A DNA stretch of 64,000 nt from the NCBI GenBank assembly GCA_011523545.1, contig WTGN01000014.1, forward strand, positions 29,254-93,253, in the 5' to 3' direction. The first letter of the stretch is position 1. Each line of letters opens with the position of its first letter. The position numbers and the translations under genes were made by a program. Below the pieces are notes generated by a model that did not search any database, was not told the origin of the DNA, and saw only the letters and a program-made list of their open reading frames with translations. The DNA is from Chloroflexota bacterium. GTDB taxonomy: Bacteria > Chloroflexota > Anaerolineae > Aggregatilineales > Phototrophicaceae. This document shows, piece after piece, positions 1 through 8,235 of this stretch.

Positions 1-60
1 GAGAAGCCGAAACAGTGGCGGCGGTTGATCATCCTTGCGTGGGCGAGTTAGGGCAGTCAC
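1..60 (-). CDS. Start of a further sugar ABC permease (partial, cut by window edge)
   Basis: A GTG at 60-58 opens a frame that runs to the window edge (about 20 codons: an Arg/Lys- and Pro-rich cytoplasmic N-terminus). It lies one base after the stop of the MalF-type permease at 62, with a GGAG sequence about 9 bases upstream of the GTG. In carbohydrate importers a MalG-type permease normally follows the MalF-type gene, so this is inferred to be the second permease of the 1531-2883 system. No membrane segment is inside the window, so identity rests on position only. Confidence 0.45.
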   Translation of the reverse strand, partial: MTALTRPRKDDQPPPLFRLL

Positions 61-61
61 T

Positions 62-1363
62 TCAGTCAGCTCCGTAGGTGACGCGCCGGCCCATGACGCG
101 GAACTGCATGTAGGTCAGGCCGACCACCACGGTGAACAAGACGATAGACTGCGCCGCGGCTTTGCCGATATCGCGGCTCTCGACGCCGACGCGAATGACA
201 TCGACGACCAAGTTTGTCGTCGCGTTCACTGGTCCGCCCTCGGTGAGGTTATCAATAACGGCGTAAAGGTCGAAAAAGCTGTAATTCAGATTTAGAAACA
301 CGACGAAGAAGATGTAGGGAGAAATCATCGGTATGGTCACATTAAGGAAGCGCTTCCAGGCATTGGCGCCATCAATCGAAGCGGCCTCCATCAGTTCCGC
401 CGGCACAGCCTGCAGCGCCGCGATGTATATCAAGACGTTGAATCCGAGTTTGTTCCAGGCCGCCGCCATCCCGACCGAGACCCGCGCCCACCAGGCGTCG
501 GACAGAAACGGCACGGGTTCTACTCCAAAGAGTCGCAGAACTTGATTAATGAATCCCGACCCGCCACCGCCCAGCAAGATTGCGAAAACGATGCCGACCA
601 CGACACCCGAGATGGCGTACGGCCAGATCATCAGAGTGCGATAAACCGACGCGCCCCGAATCTTCTGTGACGCCAGCAAGGCGATAGAGAGACCCAGTAC
701 GTTGGCAACAAGCACGATAAACAGGGTGAAGAATACGCTGTTGCCGAAAACCGCCAGATAACGCGCGTTTTCGGCATGCCAGACGAAGCCATCGCTCAGG
801 ATGTAATAGTGGGCGTCTTGCAAACGGCTGGTGATCAGACTGGCGAAGTTATCCAGACAATTGAAAGCTGTTTTCTCCACCCCGCGCCGCGCCAACTGTG
901 TTCCCAAAAAGAAGTTTTGCGCCGCCGGATAATAGGTGAAAACAGCGAGTCCGACGAGGGTTGGCGCCAGGAAAATCCAGGGTGAGAAATCGTAGCCGAC
1001 GAAGGCGCCAGGCGCCGTGTCCGCCTTCCATACCGTAGCGTTGCGCGCCAGCCAATGATGACGCAGTCTATCAATCGCCAGAGCGAACGCCCATGTGACA
1101 GCGATGACCAGCAGGAACCCGATGAGCGCCACAGCGTTAACTGTGACCGTCCCCCCCAGAACGCTGAGCTCGAAGAACATATGGTTCTCGGGATCGAGAA
1201 CGCAGTAGCGCAAGGGAATCATGGTCGCCAGGCTGCCGAGGAGCCCGGCAACAGCGCCCAACGCCATGCCGCCCCGCAATCCTCTCCCGCGACGCTTCAG
1301 GATCGCGCCGACGATGAGCGCGCCCAGAGCAGACGCGAGAATTGTGAATAGGAATGCCGACAC
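62..1363 (-). CDS. Sugar ABC transporter permease, MalF/UgpA type, with N-terminal extension
   Basis: This is a 433-residue membrane permease of a CUT1-type carbohydrate importer. The transporter core begins near residue 128, and the cytoplasmic EAA loop that docks the ATPase is at about 326-345 (EAASIDGANAWKRF). Before the core lie about 110 extra residues with three hydrophobic stretches (about 2-20, 32-50, 74-97), which is unusual, since MalF-type proteins of this class are often near 300 residues. The start is GTG, preceded by GGGAGG. It sits downstream of the binding-protein gene at 1531-2883. No ATPase gene is adjacent, so a shared ATPase is inferred. Confidence 0.9.
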   Translation of the reverse strand: MSAFLFTILASALGALIVGAILKRRGRGLRGGMALGAVAGLLGSLATMIPLRYCVLDPENHMFFELSVLGGTVTVNAVALIGFLLVIAVTWAFALAIDRLRHHWLARNATVWKADTAPGAFVGYDFSPWIFLAPTLVGLAVFTYYPAAQNFFLGTQLARRGVEKTAFNCLDNFASLITSRLQDAHYYILSDGFVWHAENARYLAVFGNSVFFTLFIVLVANVLGLSIALLASQKIRGASVYRTLMIWPYAISGVVVGIVFAILLGGGGSGFINQVLRLFGVEPVPFLSDAWWARVSVGMAAAWNKLGFNVLIYIAALQAVPAELMEAASIDGANAWKRFLNVTIPMISPYIFFVVFLNLNYSFFDLYAVIDNLTEGGPVNATTNLVVDVIRVGVESRDIGKAAAQSIVLFTVVVGLTYMQFRVMGRRVTYGAD

Positions 1364-1490
1364 CGTCTTGGCGCCTCCCTGGAGCCGCTCAGCCAGTTGG
1401 CTCCAACAGCGCTAGGCCGCGGGTCGTGTTCAGACTGCTTGTCGCATGACCAAGGCCATGCGCGAGCGCTGCTGAACAAGATAAGGCGGG

Positions 1491-1512
1491 GGATGGGGCG
1501 ATCGCCCCATCC
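1491..1512 (-). promoter_or_regulatory. Perfect 22-base palindrome between binding-protein and permease genes
   Basis: The sequence is a perfect inverted repeat centred on GATC (GGATGGGGCGAT and its complement) in the gap between the binding-protein gene and the permease gene. It would form an 11-pair stem in the minus-strand transcript. No U-run follows, so it is more likely an mRNA-stabilising or partial-termination hairpin than a full terminator. Confidence 0.65.
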
Positions 1513-1530
1513 TCTTAAGCGTTGCCTTGT

Positions 1531-2883
1531 CTACATTTCCTCGCAAGGCACCAGCAAGTTGTATTCTTCGATAAGCAGGTCGGCCTCCGCCTTCAGGCGA
1601 TCCAACGACTCCTGAATGTCGGCATCGTTACGGAGGATGTTTTGAAAGACTTCCCGATACATCTGGTAGACTTGCGCGAAGCTGCCGAAGATCGCGCCGG
1701 CGGTTTGCGGGACGCGGGCGGACTCCGCCAATTGGTGGTTAGCAACGGCGAAGGTCGGATTTTCTTCAAACCAGCCTTCCGCTTCCAGGTAGTCAAAGCC
1801 GGACTGCGTAACGGGTATGTAGCCGGTAACCTTGTGCCAACCGGCGACGTACTCAGGTTCCATCAAGAACATGAGGAAGGTCAAAGCGCCTTCTTCAACT
1901 TCCGGCTCGAGGCCGTCCGTCAAGAGGATCATGCCGCCGCCGACCGTGTTGCCGACGTAGTCCACATCCTGATTGAATGGCATGCGATTCGCGCCCACGG
2001 TGAAGCCGTTTCCTTCACCGATTTCCACCCGACCGCGGGCGGCGGCGCTGGAGGTCATATGCATTGCCAGTTTGCCGTTTGCCCAGGTGATGTCGTATTC
2101 AGAGCGGCCGTAGTCGACCCAATAGCCGGCGTCCTGAAGGCTCTTGTGCCAGGACAGGTAATCTACCGCCTCCTGACTGTTAAACAGCACCTCGGTGACA
2201 CAGCCGCCGCCGCGACCGTTCTCGTTGTTCGCCAAAAAGGCGCCCTGCATCGCCAGGGCGTTTTCAAAATACCAGCCGCTGGCGCCGAAATTGATGCAGT
2301 CCACATCATCAAACCTGTCAACGATGAGGGCGCAGGCTTCATTGACTTCCGCCCAGGTTGAGGGGATGGCAGCGAAATCGTTGACATCTTCGGCCACGCC
2401 GGCTTCCACGAGCAGATCCATGTTGGCAAAGACGACCGGCGTCGAGGCATTCCACGGCAATTCGTAGTACTCGCCATCCAGCTGATAGAAGGTCGCAGCG
2501 GGACCGACAATCTCGTCGAGCCGCACCGATATGCCATTGATTTCCGTCCGGTCGCCAATGGCTTCGTGGAGGGGCTTGAAGAAGCCGGTATCACGAGGAG
2601 CCTGCGTGTTGCTTGAGGTCCCTTGCAGAAGCTCTGGCGGATCGCCCTGTTCGTGCGCCAGCGTGTACAGGTCATAAGCGTTGTTGTAGTTGTCCGCGAC
2701 ACGCAGTTCCAGATCGTACTGCGGGAAGGCGGCTTCAAAAGCCGGTTCGAGCACCTCGGGGATCCAGGTGACGTTGCCCCATCTGTGAATAAAGCGGATC
2801 GTGATACGGTCGTCATCCTGCGCCAATGCCAGGGATGGCAGCACGAGCACAACCACGAGCATCAAAACAATTGTCCTCTTCAT
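1531..2883 (-). CDS. Extracellular solute-binding protein, family 1 (sugar ABC importer)
   Basis: This 450-residue exported binding protein has a clear signal peptide: MKRT, a hydrophobic core to about residue 20, and an ALA-Q cleavage site. It has no lipobox Cys. The body has the look of family 1 binding proteins: an early RFIHRWGN strand, a mid-protein WNASTPVVFANMDLL segment and a C-terminal Trp/Tyr-rich lobe. It should deliver an oligosaccharide or glycoside to the permeases at 62-1363 and 1-60. Substrate cannot be read from sequence. Confidence 0.93.
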   Translation of the reverse strand: MKRTIVLMLVVVLVLPSLALAQDDDRITIRFIHRWGNVTWIPEVLEPAFEAAFPQYDLELRVADNYNNAYDLYTLAHEQGDPPELLQGTSSNTQAPRDTGFFKPLHEAIGDRTEINGISVRLDEIVGPAATFYQLDGEYYELPWNASTPVVFANMDLLVEAGVAEDVNDFAAIPSTWAEVNEACALIVDRFDDVDCINFGASGWYFENALAMQGAFLANNENGRGGGCVTEVLFNSQEAVDYLSWHKSLQDAGYWVDYGRSEYDITWANGKLAMHMTSSAAARGRVEIGEGNGFTVGANRMPFNQDVDYVGNTVGGGMILLTDGLEPEVEEGALTFLMFLMEPEYVAGWHKVTGYIPVTQSGFDYLEAEGWFEENPTFAVANHQLAESARVPQTAGAIFGSFAQVYQMYREVFQNILRNDADIQESLDRLKAEADLLIEEYNLLVPCEEM

Positions 2884-3013
2884 GAGATTGTCCTTTTCAA
2901 ACTATCTTTCTTATGTCCCCGAAAAACTGCCGGGCACATCTATCTTAACATATCGTCTTTTTTTTTTTGCAAACGACGACCGCGACCGGCCGGCGCAATA
3001 TGAGCCTGGATCC

Positions 3014-3838
3014 TCAGATGCTCAATCCCCCAGCCAAGCCATCCATAAAGCGCCTGGACGTAAAGGCGAAGATGATAATCAGCGGCAGCGACGCGATGAC
3101 ATAACTGGCGAAGGTAACGCCATAATCGGTGCTCCATGCACCGGCAAAAGACAGCACGCCAATAGAGACCGGTAATCGTTCACTATCAAAGATTGCAACC
3201 AGTGGCCAGATGATGTCGTTCCAACTGAAAAGCAAATTCAATATCGCCAGTGTGCTGAACGCCGGTATGGCCAGCGGCACGGCGATACGAATCAGGAGCG
3301 AGAATTCGTTGGCGCCATCCAGCCGCGCCGCCTCAAAATACTCTCGCGGAAGCGTCTCGAAGAAGGTGCGCATCAAAAAAGTGCCAAAGACAATTTCAAC
3401 GGATACCCAGGGCAGCACGACGCCCTGCAGGGTATCGTCCCAATCCAGGGTGATAATGACGCTGAACATGGGGATGACGAGCAATATGCCCGGAATCATG
3501 ATTAATGCGAGTATGGAAATGAAGAGCAGATTGCGGCCGGGAAAGCGATAGCGGGCGAAGGCGTAACCGGCGAGTCCAGAGATGACGAGCGTAAGAATTA
3601 GCGTGGGAATGGAGTAGCTGAAGCTGTTCAAGATCGCCCGGCCCATCGCTGGCCAGGCGCGCGTGTAGTTTTCCGGATGCAAGGGGGTGGTCGGCAGCCA
3701 GAATTCCTGAAAGAACTGCGCGTTGATCTTGAAAGAGTTGATGACCGTGAAGACGAAGGGCACGTAGGTTATGATGGCCAAAATCAGCAATGCTAGCATC
3801 AAGGGCCAATCGCGCCGCCAGGCTCTAGACTTCGACAT
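3014..3838 (-). CDS. Sugar ABC transporter permease, MalG type
   Basis: This is a 274-residue inner-membrane permease with about six hydrophobic segments and the ATPase-docking EAA loop at about 169-188 (EAARLDGANEFSLLIRIAVP). It is the second permease of the importer formed with 3825-4775 and the binding protein at 4872-6344. Its start overlaps the end of the MalF-type gene by 14 bases, which implies translational coupling. No ATPase is encoded nearby. Substrate is unknown. Confidence 0.93.
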   Translation of the reverse strand: MSKSRAWRRDWPLMLALLILAIITYVPFVFTVINSFKINAQFFQEFWLPTTPLHPENYTRAWPAMGRAILNSFSYSIPTLILTLVISGLAGYAFARYRFPGRNLLFISILALIMIPGILLVIPMFSVIITLDWDDTLQGVVLPWVSVEIVFGTFLMRTFFETLPREYFEAARLDGANEFSLLIRIAVPLAIPAFSTLAILNLLFSWNDIIWPLVAIFDSERLPVSIGVLSFAGAWSTDYGVTFASYVIASLPLIIIFAFTSRRFMDGLAGGLSI

Positions 3839-4775
3839 CGTATGCCTTCCGATAGCGCATTCTCAGGATAAACATGCTGAGCACCAGCGTCATGAGCATT
3901 AGCACGGCGCCGATGGCCGACGCGTACCCATGCTTGCCATAGGTGAAGCCTTGTATATAGAGATAGTAGGCCGGGGACATGGTGGTGTTGATGGGACCGC
4001 CACTGGTAATGACCAGCATGGGCGCGAATTCCTGCATGCCCTGGTTGAGACTCAGAATCAGTATCAGCGCCAGCGGGCCGCGAATGGCCGGCAAATCGAT
4101 GGCGAAGACACGGCGCAGGCGGCTACAGCCGTCAATAAGCGCGGCATCGTTGACCTCGCTTGACAGGTTTTGCAGCGCGGCGAGGATGATCAAGAAGCCG
4201 AAGCCAGCCACAGCCGGGAAGCCGATAAAGATGAGCGCAGGCAGGGCGGTATCAGGATGCCCGAGCCAGGGGTAGGGCCGCGCCATCACGCCGATGCCGG
4301 TCAGAAATTCATTCAGCATGCCCTGGCGGCCGGCGTAGACCTGCTGCCAAACGAGCAGATTGACCGTAAACGGTATCACCATCGGTATCGTGAATACCAT
4401 CCGCCAGATATTGCGCCAGCGATCGCTGGTCAAGTTGTAGACCAGTTCCGCGCCCACAAAAGCCATGACCAGCACCAGCGTGGTGCGCCCGACCATGTAC
4501 TTCAAGATATTGCCCAAGGACTTTATGAAGATCGGATCGTCGAATAGCGCCTGGTAATTTTGCAAGCCAATGAATTCACCGGGCTCAGGGATATTCCAAT
4601 AGGTGAAGGAGTGAAAAATCGCCGACACGGCCGGTATGTAGCGGAACGAGAGCAGCAGAAGCAGCGCGGGAATCAAAAACAGGATGGGTATATAAATCGG
4701 CACGAAACCGTTGCTAAGCTTCCAGCGGCTTGGTTCGGTCTTGGCGCTTGGCATCGGCTTTGATTTCTGGGTCAA
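3825..4775 (-). CDS. Sugar ABC transporter permease, MalF type
   Basis: This 316-residue permease has a polar N-terminus, a first membrane helix at about 25-45 and an EAA-like loop at about 210-229 where the usual DGA is DGC (NDAALIDGCSRLRRVF). It lies between its binding protein (upstream, 4872-6344) and its partner permease (overlapping, 3014-3838). The three genes form one minus-strand operon. Confidence 0.93.
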   Translation of the reverse strand: MTQKSKPMPSAKTEPSRWKLSNGFVPIYIPILFLIPALLLLLSFRYIPAVSAIFHSFTYWNIPEPGEFIGLQNYQALFDDPIFIKSLGNILKYMVGRTTLVLVMAFVGAELVYNLTSDRWRNIWRMVFTIPMVIPFTVNLLVWQQVYAGRQGMLNEFLTGIGVMARPYPWLGHPDTALPALIFIGFPAVAGFGFLIILAALQNLSSEVNDAALIDGCSRLRRVFAIDLPAIRGPLALILILSLNQGMQEFAPMLVITSGGPINTTMSPAYYLYIQGFTYGKHGYASAIGAVLMLMTLVLSMFILRMRYRKAYDVEV

Positions 4776-4799
4776 CTGTTACGTCCTTAAAGATGCGAA

Positions 4800-4824
4800 C
4801 CGGGGCCAGTTAGACCGACCCCGG
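4800..4824 (-). promoter_or_regulatory. Stem-loop between binding-protein and permease genes
   Basis: CCGGGG at 4800-4805 pairs with CCCCGG at 4819-4824 around a 13-base loop, in the 96-base gap after the binding-protein stop. No U-tract follows. Its position matches the palindromes after the other binding-protein genes here and suggests a transcript-processing or attenuation hairpin. Confidence 0.55.
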
Positions 4825-4871
4825 CTCAAGGATTCTACGCTGTCAGGCGCAGCCTCCCCGTTCAATATCCA

Positions 4872-6344
4872 CTAGGGACACCAGTCGTAGCCGACTTGTT
4901 CGCAAAGGGCGGCGGCGCCGCTCTCCCAGGCTTCCTGCAGCAGCGCTTTGGTCTCTTCTTCATTGGTCGCGCCCAGGAAGAAGCCCTGCATGATCTGCGT
5001 CCAGTTGTCGCCGTGCTCAACGGTCAGCCGCCCGCTCGGATCGAGGAACAGGCGGTCCTGCAAGGCAGCCACAGTCTGGAAATTGGCGAGCACGGGCCCA
5101 ATTTCGGTGCCAGCCACCATCGGGATGAAGCCGCCGAATTCGTTCGCCAGGGGACCAAAGTTCTGTGGGGCAGACATCCACATCAGGTAATCGACGGCGA
5201 GTTCTAAGTTCTCGCTTTCCGCCGTCGCGGCCGGTATGCCATATTGCCCGGCCGAGCTGGGTCCGCCAACCCGGTAGATGGTCCCGGGCGCCCCTTCAAA
5301 GTCTTCTTCCGTGAAAGGCGGCAGATAGGTCAAGCCCCATTCAAAGGAAGCCGAATCGGTGATTTCCTTGTTATCCCAAGACCCGCCCCAATAAACGGCC
5401 AACTGCTCGCCGAGCCACATGCGCATGACGTCGCCCAAGCTGGTGATGCCAATGTAGTCAATCGGCAGAATCTCGACGAACTCTTTAGATATGCGCAAGT
5501 ATTCGTCCATACGCGGGTCCTGGGCGTTTATCACGCCGTCATGAACCGCCTTGGCGACCTCTTCGGCGTTCAACGCGCGCCAGTCCAAGTCCGGCTGCAT
5601 CTCGGAGTATTTGTCCATATAGATTTCAGTATGCAGGTCCGCCCAGACAACGCTGAGCCACAAGCTATCAGCCCAATACCAGGTGCTCCAGCCGGTGCCA
5701 GGCATGAACGAACCGAAGGCTTCCACGCCGAGCGTATCCTGGACGGTGTGCATATCGGCGATGAACTCGCCCCAATTGGCCCAATCCGGTTCCACGCCAG
5801 CTTCTTCGAACATGGCGACGTTGTAGAACATGGCGGTCTCCACCCAGTCCAGCGCCGTCTGATACCAATGCCCATCGGGCGCGCGGGTCGTATTCATTGC
5901 GTTTGGCGCGAATGAATCAGCCCAACGTTCGTGGCCCGGGATGCCCTCGGCGATGTAGGGGTTTGGCATCTCAAAGTAGTCGTCCAGCGCTGTCCACCAA
6001 GTATCCATCTTGAGACTGCGATTGAACCACTGATCCCAAACGATATCTGGCGCTTCAGCAGCAGCCATGCGCGCGGACAGCCAGGTGACGTAATCGGTGC
6101 CACCTGGAATATCGGGCAGGAGCTCGATGGTCGCGTTGGGATGCATGTCCATGTATTCCTGCGCGACTTGTTCAGCGATTGCGGAATGCGCCGGATGCTG
6201 CTCGGGCCGGTAGTACACTTGAAGGTGGACTACGATTTCACCAGAGATATCGCTGTCCTGCGCCAGCACCGTTCCAAACGCCGCGAAGAGAAGCGCGACG
6301 ATGAGAAGTAGTGACAGTTTCTTAGACATCATATTGCCTTTCAT
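4872..6344 (-). CDS. Extracellular solute-binding protein, family 1
   Basis: This binding protein of up to 490 residues has a signal peptide that ends near VLAQ (about residue 29). The frame has three near-N-terminal Met codons. The AAAGG before the tandem ATGs at 6332 and 6329 favours one of those as the true start. The mature protein is acidic and aromatic-rich, as usual for large carbohydrate binding proteins. It heads the operon with permeases 3825-4775 and 3014-3838. Confidence 0.92.
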   Translation of the reverse strand: MKGNMMSKKLSLLLIVALLFAAFGTVLAQDSDISGEIVVHLQVYYRPEQHPAHSAIAEQVAQEYMDMHPNATIELLPDIPGGTDYVTWLSARMAAAEAPDIVWDQWFNRSLKMDTWWTALDDYFEMPNPYIAEGIPGHERWADSFAPNAMNTTRAPDGHWYQTALDWVETAMFYNVAMFEEAGVEPDWANWGEFIADMHTVQDTLGVEAFGSFMPGTGWSTWYWADSLWLSVVWADLHTEIYMDKYSEMQPDLDWRALNAEEVAKAVHDGVINAQDPRMDEYLRISKEFVEILPIDYIGITSLGDVMRMWLGEQLAVYWGGSWDNKEITDSASFEWGLTYLPPFTEEDFEGAPGTIYRVGGPSSAGQYGIPAATAESENLELAVDYLMWMSAPQNFGPLANEFGGFIPMVAGTEIGPVLANFQTVAALQDRLFLDPSGRLTVEHGDNWTQIMQGFFLGATNEEETKALLQEAWESGAAALCEQVGYDWCP

Positions 6345-6648
6345 AATCGTGTACAGTAGCTACGGACGAAAGATAACGCATTTCAGGTATAGGCGCACCT
6401 CCTCGATAGGTTTTCAACGCATTAGTCGCGAACAGAAGTAGTTCCAAGTTAGTCATGCGAAAATGGTTCGGAATATTATGGCAAGATTGGGCGAGCCACC
6501 GCTGCGCGTAGACACCCACTAGGAGGTCGCTCGTCCGTACGCACTTTGGATAGTTTTCGGAATTCGCATGTGATTGCAAGTTATTCTCAATAGTTCATTG
6601 GAACATCTGAATATTTGTCCCGATTGTTTGGCGGGCTCGACAGGATAT
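6345..6648. other. Intergenic region with one palindromic repeat
   Basis: These 304 bases separate the SDR gene (ending at 6649) from the binding-protein gene that starts near 6344. They should hold the promoter of the sugar-importer operon, but no convincing -35/-10 pair stands out. The only clear structure is the GGGCGAGC...GGTCGCTCG element at 6489-6535. Confidence 0.5.
6489..6535. repeat. REP-like palindromic element (copy 1)
   Basis: GGGCGAGC near 6489 is matched by an imperfect complementary arm GGTCGCTCG near 6525. The loop contains CGCGTAGACAC (6505-6515), an 11-mer also found at 27499-27509 and 29557-29567 inside similar elements. This is the same family as the repeats at 27430-27630. 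Confidence 0.55.
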
Positions 6649-7467
6649 TCAGTCTTGCGGCGCCATACCCTCCAAAGACTTGCTGGCGAAGCGCTCGCGA
6701 TTGGTCAACTGAATCGTCATGCCGCCGTCACTGAAGATGTTGGCGCCGGTCACATACGATGACTGCTCGCTGGCCAGGAAGAGAACGACATTGCCCACCT
6801 CGCGCGGGGATTGCACGCGACCGAGAGGGATATTGTCCATCCAGTGCTGCCGCGCCATTTCAGCGTCTTCGGCGGCATCCTGTATATCGTTCCAGATTTG
6901 GGTGTCGGTCAGTCCCGGGCTGACGGCGTTGATGCGGATGCCGTAGGGGGCAAACTCAATCGCCATGGAGCGCGTCATCATATCGACGCCGCCCTTTGAA
7001 GCGGCGTAAGGCGCGGCGGCGGGCAGGGTGGCGACGGTGTGCACGCTGGCGATATTGATGATGGCGCCGCTGCGGCGGGCGACCATCGCCTCAAGCGCGT
7101 AGCGGCTGCACAGAAACGTGCCCTTCAGGTCGACATTGACGACGCGGTCCCAGTCGGCTTCGTCCATTTCGAGTGTTGGCTTGACGAAGTTGACGCCGGC
7201 GTTATTGACCAGCGTGTCGATCTGGCCGTAGGCGGCCAGCGTTTCGTCGATGAGGCGTTTGCAGTCAGCGGCTCGGGAGACGTCTGTCTCGACGAACAGT
7301 CCCTTACTATAGCGCGTTTGCAGATCAGCGGTGACGCGCTCGCCCTGCGTCACATTAATGTCGGCGATGACCACTTCGGCGCCGGCTTCGGCAAAGCACT
7401 CGGCGATGCCGGTTCCGATGCCGCTGGCCGCGCCGGTGACGATAGCGACATGCCCGTTCCAATCCAT
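6649..7467 (-). CDS. SDR-family oxidoreductase
   Basis: This is a 272-residue classical short-chain dehydrogenase/reductase, an NAD(P)-dependent cytoplasmic enzyme. Visible motifs are the nucleotide-binding TGAASGIG at 11-18, NNAG at 88-91, catalytic Ser at about 141 and YxxxK at 154/158. The C-terminal YVTGANIFSDGG is typical of the glucose dehydrogenase / 2-keto-3-deoxy-sugar dehydrogenase branch. It follows a GntR regulator and a lactonase-type amidohydrolase, which suggests sugar-acid oxidation. The exact substrate is not determined. Confidence 0.92.
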   Translation of the reverse strand: MDWNGHVAIVTGAASGIGTGIAECFAEAGAEVVIADINVTQGERVTADLQTRYSKGLFVETDVSRAADCKRLIDETLAAYGQIDTLVNNAGVNFVKPTLEMDEADWDRVVNVDLKGTFLCSRYALEAMVARRSGAIINIASVHTVATLPAAAPYAASKGGVDMMTRSMAIEFAPYGIRINAVSPGLTDTQIWNDIQDAAEDAEMARQHWMDNIPLGRVQSPREVGNVVLFLASEQSSYVTGANIFSDGGMTIQLTNRERFASKSLEGMAPQD

Positions 7468-7481
7468 GGCGAGTCCCTCCG

Positions 7482-8213
7482 TTAAGATTCGTCTGTTGCG
7501 GACGAGCTTAAGGCATTTTCCGTGCGTCTGGTTTCGCGTGGACCGAGATAGGCGTAGTTGGCAAGAATGCGTTCGCGCGAGCTCCAGATATGTTCAGTCA
7601 TCGCCGCCTTTGCCTCAGTTATGTCTCCCTGTTTCAGCACCGCAAGCAGATCTCTATGGGTGGCGACATGCTTTATCAGTTCGTCAGGCGAGACGCGGTC
7701 ATTGGCTTCCGCCAGAAAGCGGCTGATGCGCGAGCGCAGGCCGGCGACCACTTCGATCAGAATCGAATGCTTAGACAGCTCCCACAGCGCCGAGTGGAAC
7801 TTGACATCCAATTCAAATATTGTCTGCCTGTCGTCTTCACTCGCCGCTTCAAACATCTGATCCACGATGCTGGTCAATTCGCTTTCGATGGCATCCGACC
7901 AATTGGGAACGGCGTATTCAAGGACCATGACCTCCAAGGCGATTCTAATGGAAGTGATCTCGTCCAGTTCTTTGGCGGAAAAGCTGTGTACGAATGCGCC
8001 TCGGCGCGGTTCCTTGATGACCAGGCCCTCATCGATCAGCTTCTGAATCGCGATACGCACCGGCATGCGGCTGACGCGGAACTGCTCGGCGATGTCTTGT
8101 TCCACCAAGTGCGTGCCCGGCTGAAAGTGGCCGGCTCTGATCGCGCTGCGCAAGCGAATAGCAACTACATCGCTCAGGTTCTGAGATTGTTGGATCGGCT
8201 CCAGCCTTTGCAT
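7482..8213 (-). CDS. GntR-family transcriptional regulator (FadR/FCD type)
   Basis: This 243-residue regulator has an N-terminal winged helix-turn-helix (about 10-75; recognition segment RVSRMPVRIAIQKL, wing EPRRGAFV) and an all-helical C-terminal FCD effector domain with Asp/His metal-ligand-like residues around DVKFHSALWEL. FCD regulators usually respond to sugar acids or organic acids. It lies between the lactonase-type gene (8236-9099) and the SDR gene with short gaps, so it probably controls this operon. Confidence 0.93.
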   Translation of the reverse strand: MQRLEPIQQSQNLSDVVAIRLRSAIRAGHFQPGTHLVEQDIAEQFRVSRMPVRIAIQKLIDEGLVIKEPRRGAFVHSFSAKELDEITSIRIALEVMVLEYAVPNWSDAIESELTSIVDQMFEAASEDDRQTIFELDVKFHSALWELSKHSILIEVVAGLRSRISRFLAEANDRVSPDELIKHVATHRDLLAVLKQGDITEAKAAMTEHIWSSRERILANYAYLGPRETRRTENALSSSATDES

Positions 8214-8235
8214 AATCGAGTCCTAAGAAATACGC

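Noticed and set aside
1522..2361. Plus-strand frame of 279 codons over the binding-protein gene.
   Set aside because: It mirrors a strongly supported family 1 binding protein and has no motif or start signal of its own.
2958..2968. Run of 11 T on the plus strand.
   Set aside because: On the transcribed minus strand it is an A-run, not the U-run of a terminator, so it is noted only as a homopolymer.
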